Below are positions 1 to 11,603 of a stretch of 64,000 bases of DNA, in pieces (the stretch's first letter is position 1; every line of letters starts with the position of its first letter). The position numbers and the translations under genes were made by a program. The DNA comes from Serendipita indica DSM 11827. Taxonomy: Eukaryota; Basidiomycota; Agaricomycetes; Sebacinales; Serendipitaceae. Location of the stretch: NCBI GenBank assembly GCA_910890315.1, contig CAJVGD010000045.1, positions 62,001 through 126,000 of the forward strand, given 5' to 3'. The notes under the pieces were generated by a model that was not told the origin of the DNA, did not search any database, and saw only the letters and a program-made list of their open reading frames with translations.

Positions 1-290
1 AGAGATTATGCTTGCCATGCGACACCTGTAAATATATTTAAAGAGATATAGAGTCAGCGCCATGAAGGCTCACATCTCGGGGTAATCTCCAAGCCGGAGA
101 CCAATAATTGGCACCAGCTGCAGGTGGCTACCATTACCAGTCCTAAAAACTCCTCCAAAACGTGAGAGGTCGGAAAGTGGTTGCAGGATTACTCGAAAGC
201 ACTCGTGGAATACAAGATTCCGAAGATGAGCAATATCAGCTGCTCGAACGCCCTGGTTCGAGTGAACCTAGGTCAAGTCAATAATGCGTT

Positions 291-1677
291 TTATTCTGTT
301 ACAAGACGAACCTTGGGCAAGTATCCAAGTAATTTAGCGGAACCTGGACCAAATGAGCGACGCATACTGGTCGGTATGTTGGCAATCCAGAAATACACGG
401 GCCACAAAGTGTTGGATCCAAAGTTGGTGAGCTGAGTTTCATCCATGTAGAGTGAAATAACGAGTGGGTGAGCTGAATTGCCCAGTTTTGCTGCAACTGC
501 AGTCTAGAGAGACCAAATATTATTATATGTTAGAGTGAAGTTGTAGTGACTTGAATTCAAGTCAACTCACTTGGATTTCCCAGAAGTCGTCCCCATGTAT
601 ATACTCCTCCCAGACTCTATCATTACCTCCACCATCGTCACGACATACATAGTGTCGCTCAGGCCGAAAGTTGAAAGCATCCTCAAGTAAGGGGTTAGAG
701 ACCAAGTCTCTGATTGCTTTGAGAATGTCACGGGTGTAGAACGAAAAGTCGAAAGACTTCCCCTTCATCTGAACCTCGATATGATGTCGTTTGAACTATA
801 GTAGTATTATTTAGACAGATCTTATTTCAGATATCGACAAACCTGTTGGCCATCCAGCTGAATTGCTTGATCCCAGATTGCAAGTAACTCCTTGGCAGAG
901 CGTACGGTTTGAGGTCCTTGCCCTTTTTGGCCTTTCCAGTTAAGCTTGAGCTGGGCATCCATCTGATCCAGTGATGCGTGGCCTTTCAGAAATAACTCGG
1001 CTTGCTCAAAGTCAAAGTACGTCTTGAAAGGCCAATAAGGGGGAAGTTTGACATCTTTTGTGATTCTCTCAGGCAGAGGACCTTCATTTGATGATGGGTG
1101 GATCTGAATCCACCGCTGTCCTGGTGGAAGAAGTGCAGGAGGTGGCTGTTTAGAGACGACTATTGGCAGGTCTTCCTGGTTGTCTAGAACTTGCAAATTC
1201 ACTTGCTCTGCTCTATTCCTACTTCGAACTATCATGTCATGTGAGTTAGAGTCAATATCAGATGTGGAGGAATGGAGAACCGAACGCTCTTGGGACCAAA
1301 GGAGATAGCTACATACCACTGCCATGAGCTGTCGCCATTCCTTCCACCGGAACTGACATTTCCTCATCAGAATATGATGGCTCGTTTAGTGGGCCCCAAT
1401 CCATAGTCTCCGCATGAAAGCCATCCTCCTGGCTGGCAATGACAAGACCAAGTACAGTGCTATTGTGTGCGAGACCATGCTGAGGTGCCGGATCTTTCAG
1501 AGAGACACAAAATTGGTTCAGATTGCGATGTTTTATCTCCGCTCCCTTAGCTAACCAGCCTAAATAGCCACAATTACTACACTTGAAGGAGTCTGAGTGG
1601 TCTCCGCGTCGTCTTTTAGCTGCAATCTTTTCATGGTCACGATGCGGCCGAAATTTCAAGGTGGACATTTGGAGCAA
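291..1677 (-). pseudogene. Plavaka-like (KDZ group) DNA transposase, 5' part only
   Basis: The minus strand keeps the N-terminal half of a Plavaka-type transposase of Agaricomycete DNA transposons. Seen in order: a Cys-x2-Cys...His...Cys zinc-finger-like start (FKCSNCGYLGW, then KHRNLNQFC) near 1590-1520; the hallmark block LPPYWPFKTYFDFEQAELFL near 1060-1000; a following helix ending near 845; a block with a Trp-rich end (DDFWEIQ) near 570; and LYMDETQLTNFGS...WPVYFWIANIP near 460-370, running to a stop at 291. These match the usual order of the family. At least two introns or frame changes separate the blocks. The catalytic core and C-terminal half are absent, and I see no terminal inverted repeats, so this is a truncated, dead copy. 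The family call rests on remembered motif order, not on a search. Confidence 0.7.
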
Positions 1678-1711
1678 GGTGGCAAACGCGCCTTTCTCCC
1701 GACGACTTCCA

Positions 1712-3376
1712 ATGCCTGTCGAGAAAGCAGGTCGTGGGGCTAGACATGGGTCTAAAACACCTTACAACCAGACTCATAAGGCTACATCATCGAATCCATA
1801 TCGCCAAAACCCGCCAAACTCTGTCACCGGATCAGCCACCTCTGGCAGACAGGGGACGCCTCGCAGGCCCAATGCACCGCGTCTTCGTGATTCTATCACA
1901 CAACCAGATCCCAGAAAGCTGCCTTCACCATCTCTGTCGCGCTCCCGCCCTCAGAGCCGCCTTGCCTTCGATGAACGTGAGAGTCTTTCACGCAGCAGAA
2001 CACCTTCCCCAGCTCGTCAAGCATCAAGACATCTTACAGTGTTGGATCAAAACAGTCCAAGGCGTCGCGCAACCTCTGAGAACAATGATCGCATGGATCT
2101 ACAAGACGTGTGTCATTCCTTTGCTCTTTCATCGAAACAAGTGCTGATTATACAAGGCTTGGAACAAGACGCAGCAGGTTTTACTTGAACGAGACGAAGA
2201 GATCGAAAACCTCCAAGAGCAATTGGCTTTTGCAGCGGGGCAGCAGAAATTGGTATGTACATCAATACTGCTTAGTTTAGTGACTAAATTCAGTAGAGAT
2301 CTACGACAAAGAAATCCGGGGAAAGAAAAGAGGAGTCGAGCATTGCCGTTCTTGCTGGCAAGCTCTTTGCGGCGGGATATTGCATGTATCCGGATGTCAA
2401 GCTGGTCTTCCCAAGGGTTTCCGAAGGAGCCAATACAGACGACGAATTCATTGACAACTACGACATTGACAATACCAACGAACATGAGGTGGAGGGTGCC
2501 CCACCACTAGCTGACAACGACCTCCTTTCTGCAGCGGGTCGAGCGGCATACACAAAGGAAGCTTGCAATACTTTCAAGGCGGAGCATCCTGAGTTGATCG
2601 AAGGGTGGGGAACAACCGCATATCGTCGTGATGTGAGAGCTCTCTCTATATTCCATGACCCACATAGCACTGACTCTATTATAGTTCAAGAATGGTCTCA
2701 ATAAGATCCGTCGAGACTTGCTCACCGGCATCTCCGAACACCCAGAGAAGGTATTTGACATTTCAGTAACTGATCAAGATTGGAATGGTAGAAACCGAGC
2801 CACTTCAAAGGAAGTCGAATCTTTCCTCACACAGAAGGCTCTTTTTCAGGGCGATGAAAGGGTCGACTCGCAAGATGCGGAAGTGCGCGCATTGACTCCT
2901 CTCTTCAGGCATCGCTCAATTCTCTGTGTACGTCACTTGCTTGCATTAATATCGCTGACCTTTTTTCCAGTTTCTGAGACGAATGTTTCTTGGGCCTTCT
3001 GCACTCCTATCTGGGAAGAAGAGTACGATGGCAAACAACTCCTTCAAGAAGAAATGGCGACTTGATTCTCTCTCGCTGCCATTCATTTCTTTCTCGGCCA
3101 CTATGGTATGTATGGATCCAAAGATGCATCCCACTCACTATTCTACAGCTCTTCATCACGCTTCTCAATGGAGAACCAAATAAACCCAATGCTCGGATTC
3201 AAACATACTATTATACATCCTTGAAGGTGCTTTTTGGCATGGAGAGCAAGCATCAAGATATTGCGGCTTCCCTCATCTCCTATTACAACCGCGAGCTCGG
3301 TTTCACTGAACAAGAGGAGGAGGCATCCGATCCCATCCCTGGAGCCGAAAATATCCTCAATATGCTTTACTGGTAA
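1712..3376 (+). CDS. Unrecognised intron-rich protein, basic N terminus plus coiled coil
   Basis: Six exons join without a stop: 1712-2107, 2157-2252, 2297-2632, 2685-2927, 2971-3105 and 3149-3376, giving about 477 residues. All five introns are phase 0 and 43-52 nt long. The first 130 residues are rich in Ser, Pro and Arg (RSRPQSR, SRSRTPSPARQ). A short coiled coil follows (LLERDEEIENLQEQL). The rest is helical with an acidic linker, ending LNMLYW. I do not recognise the family; the layout recalls the DUF6532-type proteins that are abundant in Agaricomycetes, but I see no decisive motif. ATG 1712 is the first Met of the frame after the divergent transposase fossil. Further small exons may follow after 3376 (an open stretch lies near 3427-3525), so the 3' end is uncertain. 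Confidence 0.5.
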
Positions 3377-5071
3377 AAGTTTGCTATCGCAAAAAACCTT
3401 GATGCTGATTTCATCACTTTTGTAGATATGGCTCGCCCCAATACTGCTTTGGCAAGTATGTTCTCACCAGATTGCTGTCTACTGACGATATTAATGCAGA
3501 TTTTGACTCAGACGGCGGCCGCATTGTAAGTTGTTCTTGTACGCATTGTCACAACTGACACAATGACAGATAATGCCTGCCAATACCAACCTCAAACCTG
3601 TGTACGTATCTTGCTACTTGAACTCTCCAACACGACTCTAACCCCAACTGTTCCAGCGCGTTTGCGTCTACACTTGTTCGCTGCCTTTGACGTACGTACC
3701 CGCCTTACCGTCTTAGAATCCCCTAACGCAGATACTAGACGCATATTCTTGTTCACGTTCACGTAATACGTATGTGTCCTCTGTCTACAGCTCCATATCC
3801 TCCTGACAGCAATCTCGCTAGCTTGGCCTCCACCTGCATTCCATACCAGCTCGGCTCTTGCATCGCGTATGTTGTTGACACTCTTATTTTATTATACTCT
3901 GACCTCATGGACGTGTAGCTCGGCATTATCATACACAATCAGAACGTTGTGTAAGTCCTCCTGAACCGTGCTCGCATATCACGGCTAACTCGGCCTTTTA
4001 GATCGTATTATTTCCCCCCCGTCATCAACATACCTCGACGACGGTGCTCTCTCTCCCTCATTGTACTCTGTTTGTCATATCCCAGTCGTGTCGTGGTGCT
4101 TGTATGGCACTCGGTACTTGAATTCATTGTATTAACACGATTATTGGTACTGGGGCGCGAGGGTGACCAAAACAGAATGACGGGTAGATGATCACGACGG
4201 TCAGATCAGGTCATGTCTCGTCTTGAGTGTCATGACAAGCACTTGATGGTCGTGGCAAACTGAACTAAGGCTATGACATGTCATGGCAGCTATACACCTT
4301 GTCAGGACTCGTCACAACAAGTGCGTGGATTGTCATGAGGTGCCGGGACGGAGGTATAGGTTGGCCACGACGGCGTCATGGCAATACCCTCAAAGCTAGG
4401 ACGCAGTCATGACTTGGGTCTGGTAGTCACGACGGCATCACGGTCATGACTAGCCCTGACCTGCCACCACATTTTCCCGACGTTGGCCCCGAACCCCGAC
4501 TGTCCGCTGCAAGGACATTGTCAAAGCACAACGCACACAACATCAGGAATATTCACATCTACTCAATCCACACTATTTAATGTCCCGGCCGCGTGCGACT
4601 GGGTAAGTTTCATCCTGCATTCTCCATGTTGGCATGCCTTCTGCGCGTTTGCATACGTTAATCCCAGCTATTCTCGCCATTAAACTTCTCTGGGAGGTGT
4701 ATACTAATCACCTACGCCCTTTACGCGTTGGCAGACGCGCTTCACACATCACACTTTGCGGGCGTTTGTGGCCAAAGGTCATACATTTCACCCAGAAAGA
4801 TGCTAGGAGGCACATAGTCTCCTCTATTATCACGTCCCGCTCCCTTTTACAGAGTTCGGTGTTCTATCCGTTCCGACAAGCTGTTGTGGCAGACGCCTCA
4901 TAGCGTATATGGCATATACAAACTGTCCTCTATTGTGCTCTATTGATTCCTTCCTCATACATCTTTCCGCAACCACACTCGTCATAATAGGCGTCTTGCC
5001 ACTGCCATCACAAACTGCCTTCTCTTTCTTCCTTTAACTGATCGCATCGCCCTCTTTGTCCGGTTTTTGCA
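3377..5071. other. Intergenic region without a supportable gene
   Basis: No frame here holds a convincing protein. The first 300 bases may contain terminal exons of the preceding gene, since several GT/AG pairs occur. A degenerate repeat patch fills about 4141-4480 (listed separately). The last 150 bases are pyrimidine rich and probably form the promoter and leader of the checkpoint gene downstream. Confidence 0.5.
4141..4480. repeat. Degenerate GTCATGAC / CACGACGG repeat patch
   Basis: The palindromic octamer GTCATGAC occurs at about 4229, 4408 and 4443, with near matches (GTCATGAG, GACATGTCATGG, GTCATGTC) between them. CACGACGG or close variants recur at about 4192, 4359 and 4428. Spacing is irregular, so this is not a clean tandem array. 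It could be a decayed minisatellite or a set of binding sites. No coding frame crosses it. Confidence 0.5.
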
Positions 5072-8000
5072 ATGCCTCGGCTCTCCTTCCACTCTAATCG
5101 CTCGAAACTGACAATTTCACAGCAAAGCGCCGTCGCGGAAACACACGCAGCTCAATATCTCCCCGCCTCGAGCCCAACCGTCTACCAGCGAAATCACACA
5201 ACGCTTGCGAGAACAACGTGCTACGACTCGTCCTGGAGCAGCCACATCCACACAAGCTCGTGCTGGGCATGGCACGACCGCGGCAGAAAGATCGGCTGAA
5301 AGTCTAAAATGGTTGGGCATGGTTGATCAAGACACTTCCGGTAAGTCGTTTTTGGGAGCTAAGGATAATGCCGACCCTCTATATCAGGTTCGATGTCGGG
5401 TGGCACCCAAAATCGTGAAATCAGTGGGCAGATTCCAGAACCCGTTCCTGCTAGTCAACAACTCAGTGCCGGTGGGATCCCAGCCAGCTTCGACGGGATG
5501 AGCGGCATAGGAGGGCAGGCCAGTATGAGGTTAGTTACACGAATCGCTTACAACAATATACTGACGTCTCTTCAGTGGTGGCTCTCAGTTTGAAGACTCG
5601 CAACTCGATGAATCACAGTTTGAAGAATCCCTTCCTCCCCCCAAGCTGTCCGCTTGGTCCCAACTCGACCGTGTCGATTTCGAGGCTTCGTACGATCCAG
5701 CTCCTCAAGCACACGAAGATATCATCTATAACCGCTCGGGTAACCCCGTCAGTCGAAAGGACGGCAGCTCTCTCCTCCTACCTCCCGTCGAGCCACCAAC
5801 CCGCTCCAAGTCACCTCAGGCAAAACTCGTGGCCACAGGTGGTCCATCTCCTCGAAAAGCTCCCAAGCAGAGTACAATTTTCTCTGCAACCAAGCCAACA
5901 ACTTCTGCTGCAGCTCGTCAGCCTGGCGACTACGATCCTGCCGACGACAGAATCCGATTTGACGCCCCCATTCCCCTCACCCCTGGAGCGCATCAATCCG
6001 GGACAACTGGACCGCGACTCATCTTACCTAAAGGTGTTCGTCCTCGCGCACCATCACCAATCTACATCTCGGACGAAGAATCACCCGAGGGCGATGCGTC
6101 CGCTTTATCTGCGGCACCCCTTCCTGTCGATAGCGGTTTGCAACCAGACTCCCAACTCGTTTCTGTAGCAGCCGACATGTTCGCCTCTCTTCGGAATCGC
6201 CTTTCCCCCGTCCCCAGCGCTGCAGCATATAGCCAATCAATGCCACCACCCCCACCACCGCTTCTCCTACAATCAACTGGACCTGTTTTGGGAGCGACAA
6301 GCGAGAATCCCCTCATCCTTTCGTCTCCTTCGCAACCCTCTGACGCTGGCTCTCAGGCAGATGAGGAAGATGCCTCGCTGACGAGTCCAGAGGAGAGGAA
6401 GGAGGTCAAGGATTATCACCATGCTGGGTATTATGTCACGCCTGGGACGGGTCTTACGCCGCCGAGGGAGGATACACCACTCGTACCTGCTGCTCCAGAT
6501 ACCGAACCACCGGTGCGCGATCTCCGAATTCCCGATGCCAAAATCAAATCCAAAAGCAAACTACGTCGCTCAGTTTCGGCCCGTGCCTCCGGAATGCTAT
6601 CTCCACGCGGCTTCAGCCTTTTGGACGATGATGACGCACCACGACCGACACACCGTTGGGAATCATTAAGTCCCCTCGACGAACAAGAATCGATATCAGT
6701 CCGAAATCATTTGCTCGATGAGAGATCATCTTCGAGACCTCGCGAATTGCAGGTGCAAGATACACCTCGGCACCGCATCTCACAGAGAGGAATGGCTCTC
6801 GCGTCACAAGCGAGCCTGCCGTCGGAGGATGAGCTTCTCGGTGAACGGGATCGTACCACTCTGGAAGATAGCATGAGGAAGCGATTCCCGCCTAATCAGC
6901 AGGCGCTCAACAGAGACCTCTCGAACGTTTCGTCGGTGATGGCAGATGGTGAGTAATATAGTGTTATCGGGTTGTCCCATTATAACATTCTTCAAGACGG
7001 ATTAAGACGCGTGGACACAATGATCTCACTCGACCCGCGACAATCCAACAACGATGCTCTTCCGACGAGTGCATTGCAAACTGGTGATAGTCTGGGATAT
7101 AGCAATAGCGTCCTTCGCTCTCAGGCCTACAACGCACGAATTGCAATCGAGAATGCAGAGCAAGAAGCTCGCAGGGTCGAAGAAGCGAGAGAACAGGTCC
7201 CAGAAGTCTCACCTACGAAGAGTCGGGTGCAAGCATCTTTGAGAAAAGCTGGCCCGTCGCAAGAGAGCGTCAAACGCCGAGTACCGATGGGATCTCCTTC
7301 CAAATACAAAGAAACACTTGGTCAAGGCCGGCAGTCACCTCGCCAGTCTACCCACGTTTGGACCGAAGGACCATTGACCCCTACCCTAGGCCGAGCTGCG
7401 GCCCAAAAAAAGGCAGCCGGGCAAAGTGGATCAGCACACGACACTTCTTCGTCTAGCTCCAATACGTTTGGGAAGAAGGTTTTCGTCGGTGGAACGCCTT
7501 CTCAATCCCTCTCGGACCCCTCTCAACAGTCGGACCTCTCCCAGCGTGCAAATGAGTCATCAATTGTGGTTGCTCCAGCCGAAGAAGACCCCCATGGAAA
7601 TCTCATCCCTGTATCACTTCGAGCTGTTCAAGCGGATATTACGCAACGTTCAGAGGTCGACGTGGACCAGGTGATTCCAGAGACGCAATTTAGTCAAGAT
7701 GTGGTCGCCACGACTTCACATCCGCGGTCTCCCGTCATTCTCTACTCACGAAAGGACAAGGACGAGCAACCGGTGCCAACACAAGAGTCACAGTCTCAGC
7801 CCACCGTCAAAGGACAGGAACCTCGCGTGCTTGTGCCAGCTAGCGCACCTGGGGCCAGCGCTCCAGCGGTAGACGATCGTGGTACCCACAGCGACTTGTC
7901 GAGAAATACCTCCATCGTCGTTCCCGGATCGCAAACCGATGAGAGCCAGCCCGGAGTTGTGAAAGAAGGAAAGGAGAAGGCCGCTCGGGAAGGAGAGGTC

Positions 8001-10711
8001 GGACGAGGAGAAAACAAGTCTGCTGATGGTCAAGACCCGGAAGCTCCAAATGTCCAGTCTACGTCTAACGAAAAACAAAGCGGTAGTAAAGAGACCGGCT
8101 CTTATGAGTTTTCGGATCCAAAAGCTACTGCTCAACCGGGGCCACCACCTAAACCAGCACCGTCTTCGCCTAAGAAGCGGACACGAGACGATGATCAGCA
8201 GGGCGCCGGCGATAAACGAGGGGCCAAGCGTGCAAAGGTTGATCGCGCTCGTAGCAAAACTCCTGCAGTACAAAAGGGACCGACGAGTGGCAAATCAAAA
8301 CCCCTGCAGACACTCCCTCCGCCTCCTCCACGTCCGGATACTGCAGAGAAGCCCCGCCAGAAGAGTGTTGCGCCCACTAAAGAGCCGGTAACTCCAATTC
8401 AACGTGCTCGTCCAACCGACGACTACATCTCTCCTTCTGGTATTCTTGACTTTTCGTCGTCGCTTACCCCTCTTCCCGACACGAGCGCAGGTCGGGAGCC
8501 ACAAAGTCTAGAGATTTCGCCGGCGAAACCAAAGGAAAAGTCACCAAAGAAAGGAACGTGGAAGACGTATCGTCATGGCCGAACGCTCGTGACGGAATTC
8601 GTTGCGTCGGCAAGCGAGAACCAGGATGGAGCCTCTGGTGCCGATCCTGACAATCCGGCCACGCAAGATCCATTCAAATCACTCGCGAAGACCACAAAAG
8701 AGGTTGTGGAAAAGCCTCTGGCCAAGGAGTTTGATCGTACTCCATCCCCCGAACCCGTGAAGCGTTCCGAACCAATGGCGACTCGACGAGTAACCCGTAG
8801 TCAATCGCAAGCCAAAGCGTGAGTCGTGAACTTGACCCATGATCTATGCTCAATGTTATTCTTAGTGAGAGTCAACCAACCAGGCCACTCCCAAAGGGCC
8901 GCAAACGGTCTATTCATCAGTCCTCAAGCTGATGAGCGCATTGGAACGCAGACTTCTACAATACCCCCTACCAGCCAAACGTGCGCGCAAGGGTGCTGGG
9001 CCCATTCTTCCGACAATTGCGGCATCTCCTGAAGCCTCTCCCAAACGCACGACCGTTCAGCACCTTCAACCTACGGGTCGCCTCGATGTGGCTTGCCAGT
9101 CCGGTGGTCGTGTTTTCGCACCTCTGAAGAAGATGTATATGACAGCCACTGTTGTCGAGTATCAGCAAAAGGCGGAACGTGTGAAGTTCAAAGGCAAAGG
9201 GAAAGCTAAGGCGACGTCATTTATCAACTGCAAAGTCAAGTTTGACGATGGGACATGGGAGGAGATACCCTTGACGGAACTTCGTCGATGCGAGCTACGA
9301 GAGGGAGACGAGTTGCGCATCCCCGGCAAAAGGGGTGCCAAGCTGGCGCGTACAGGTCATGTTTCTGCTGTTCCTTCCTGGATCCAGCGAAATACCGTCA
9401 GCGTGCGCACGACCTCCAAGCCTAAAGAGGAAGTGACAGTAGTTCAGGGAAAGGATATCGGAGTGCCCCTCGAGGTCATTGAGCGAGACTGGGACGACCG
9501 ACGGGTGCCAACTGTCGAGGATATTGGCCTTGGAGAAGAGTTGATACGAGCACAGGAGGAAGAACGAGCAGCAGAAGAAGCAAAGGGAAAGGGAAAGAAA
9601 CCTAAATCAATGACACTCGGACCGCCAAAATGGAAGGACTCACCTCCACCACCAGCATTTCGTGAGCGTTCAATATCGCCACCTCTTGTGCGAAAGCGCA
9701 CGACACCGGCAACGGGACGCTCAAAGAAAGCCACAGCATCATCTTCGGCTCGTCGTGTGTCGATCGCACCCTCGGCTTCAGCACCCCAGCACGATGCGCG
9801 ACTTGCAGGCTTTGCTTTCATCTTCGCTCTCGCATTTCGCGACGCTGATGGAAACAAGATTTCCGATGCGGCCCGTGAAAAGAAAAAGAACGGGCTTGTT
9901 CGAATCATCACGCGGCATGGTGGACGAGTCGTCGATGACGGATTTGATTCCCTTTTCAATTGGGTGGGCAGACAAGCGACGATGGCGCTAGATGGATCTG
10001 GAACAAGGGCGACATGTTCTTTCCTGATGATTCAAAAGCAGCGAAACGTAAGGTTCCACACTCGTCGACCTCGAGCGTCGCAGAGACGAAAGTCGAACGA
10101 TATATGCTCCTGGCAGACGGCGTGAACCGAAACCAGAAGTACATGCTCGCGCTAGCTATGGGCATCCCATGCGTAAATACGCGATGGATCGAGGACGAGG
10201 CAATGAATTCGTGGAGAATGCATGTGCTTCCAGCCGGGACGTATACCAAGTTGGGGTTGATATGCGCGCAATGGATTGATGGAAATTATGTCGATCATCC
10301 ACGGTCATTGCGCGACATGCATGAGAATCCTGGCACACTCTCTCGGCCATTCAAGGACAAGTCCCTTCTCTTCGTATACCCTTCAAAGGCCAAAACGATG
10401 TGAGAGCGGTGTTTCGAGATATTTTCGTGCTTACTGATGAGGGATTATAGATTGAAGAGGACAAGTTTGCGACGACCTATGTCTTTCCGACGCTTGCGTG
10501 TTTGATGGGAGCATCACGCGTCGAAATCGTGCATTCCCTCAAGTCTGCGTCACTCACACCTGCCGAGTACGGCATCATAGTGTATGAAGAGGACGTGGCG
10601 GTTCCGGAGAGTTTATCCAAGGGCTTGGCTAAGGCGGATGCAGAGACGGTGGTGGGTACGATGACTTGGGTGAGCGACTGTCTCATCTCTGGCGAGTTGT
10701 TGGCTCTATGA
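5072..10711 (+). CDS. RAD9/Crb2/53BP1-like DNA-damage checkpoint adaptor
   Basis: A long protein of roughly 1,750 residues that would bind modified histones at DNA breaks and relay signals from ATR/ATM kinases to checkpoint kinases in the nucleus. Seen: an N-terminal acidic SQ cluster (EDSQLDESQFEES, near 5590) and more SQ/TQ sites (ETQFSQD, near 7680); a long disordered Pro/Ser/Lys-rich middle; a Tudor-like region near 9090-9360 (GGRVFAPL...VKFDDGTWEEI...LREGDELRI); and a BRCT pair from about 9805 (FAFIFALAFRD, HGGRVVDDGFDSLF, ALAMGIPCVNTRWIED) to the end. Clear introns are 5341-5387, 5530-5575, 6949-6996 and 8819-8866. Three later junctions (about 8909-8955, 9950-10008, 10374-10450) need weak splice sites or contain single-base errors. 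The start is also uncertain: ATG 5072 lies in a different frame from the first solid exon (about 5117 onward). Confidence 0.82.
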
Positions 10712-10899
10712 ACGATATATTTCTGAATATACACTGCGCTCCAACTATATATTCTATTTCGGTCTATATACGTGTTCCTCTCTAATTCGCTCTGCCAAGC
10801 TCGAGTCAGCCGGTGAGGGAATGAGACCGAGCGCCCTTAGTCAGTTTACGGGATATAAACAGTTTAGTGAACCACGAAGAGGCCTTCATCCTAATCAAA

Positions 10900-11265
10900 A
10901 TGACGGATAAGCCGACCTTCAAAACTCTGTGGCTGGAGTATCTCGACGCGTTTAATCGACACTCCCTCGACGACGTCTTTTCCTATCTATCGCCCAATAT
11001 CACGCTCGTGATTCGCGGAAAGACTTTACCCCAGGATGACCGTGCAGCTACAGAGAAGAGATACCTGGAACATTGGGGCCTCCCAGATGCACGTATTAGC
11101 GTTATTGGAGACATAGAAGAGGTTGAGGGTGGGATCAACGTTGTATTGGTGGACCATGCGCGGAGAAAGAAGATGCGCGTATATTACGTATATGCGTTTG
11201 AAGGGGACAAGTGGGTACACATTCGACATGAGATTGAGGACATCGTCGATTGGGATGGAGATTAA
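10900..11265 (+). CDS. SnoaL/NTF2-like small protein
   Basis: A single-exon gene of 121 residues. The start region (FKTLWLEYLDAFNRHSLDDV) and the following beta-strand pattern (VIRGKT, VYYVYAFEGDKWVHIRHEIE) fit the cone-shaped SnoaL/NTF2-like fold, whose small members are often isomerases, hydratases or simple ligand-binding proteins. No catalytic residues can be assigned with confidence. ATG 10900 is preferred because the open frame upstream has no other Met. It starts 188 bp after the checkpoint gene stop on the same strand. The substrate is unknown. Confidence 0.6.
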   Translation: MTDKPTFKTLWLEYLDAFNRHSLDDVFSYLSPNITLVIRGKTLPQDDRAATEKRYLEHWGLPDARISVIGDIEEVEGGINVVLVDHARRKKMRVYYVYAFEGDKWVHIRHEIEDIVDWDGD

Positions 11266-11543
11266 ACGTGCGTATTCGCGAAACACTCGGATTCATTCTG
11301 AGATACGGCTCCAGGTGGCAGGCAGCTGGGTCGCATTTCCATCCGCGGCTGGGCCCAGCACCCACTCCTGCAATGGTCTCTCGAGTGTGTGTTACCTTTT
11401 TTAGTGAACCTCTTGTTGATACAACGCTCAAATCTTTGCCTCGAACGTTTAAATACCTCCCTAACCGAATCTTATGCTTAATCAAAGCTGTGATAAAATA
11501 CAGAAGAGAGATCTTCACGACAATGAGTATATAGTCTTCAGTA

Positions 11544-11603
11544 GAGTGGCGTGTCATACCTATGAGTGGCGTGTCATACCTATGAGTGGCGTGTCATACC
11601 TAT
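11544..11603. repeat. Three perfect 20-bp tandem copies
   Basis: The unit GAGTGGCGTGTCATACCTAT is repeated three times head to tail without a mismatch at 11544, 11564 and 11584. It lies about 280 bp downstream of the SnoaL-like gene and outside any supportable coding frame. Confidence 0.9.

Noticed and set aside
9444-9959. A 171-residue minus-strand frame inside the checkpoint gene.
   Set aside because: It mirrors the Tudor/BRCT coding exon, which has clear domain motifs on the plus strand.
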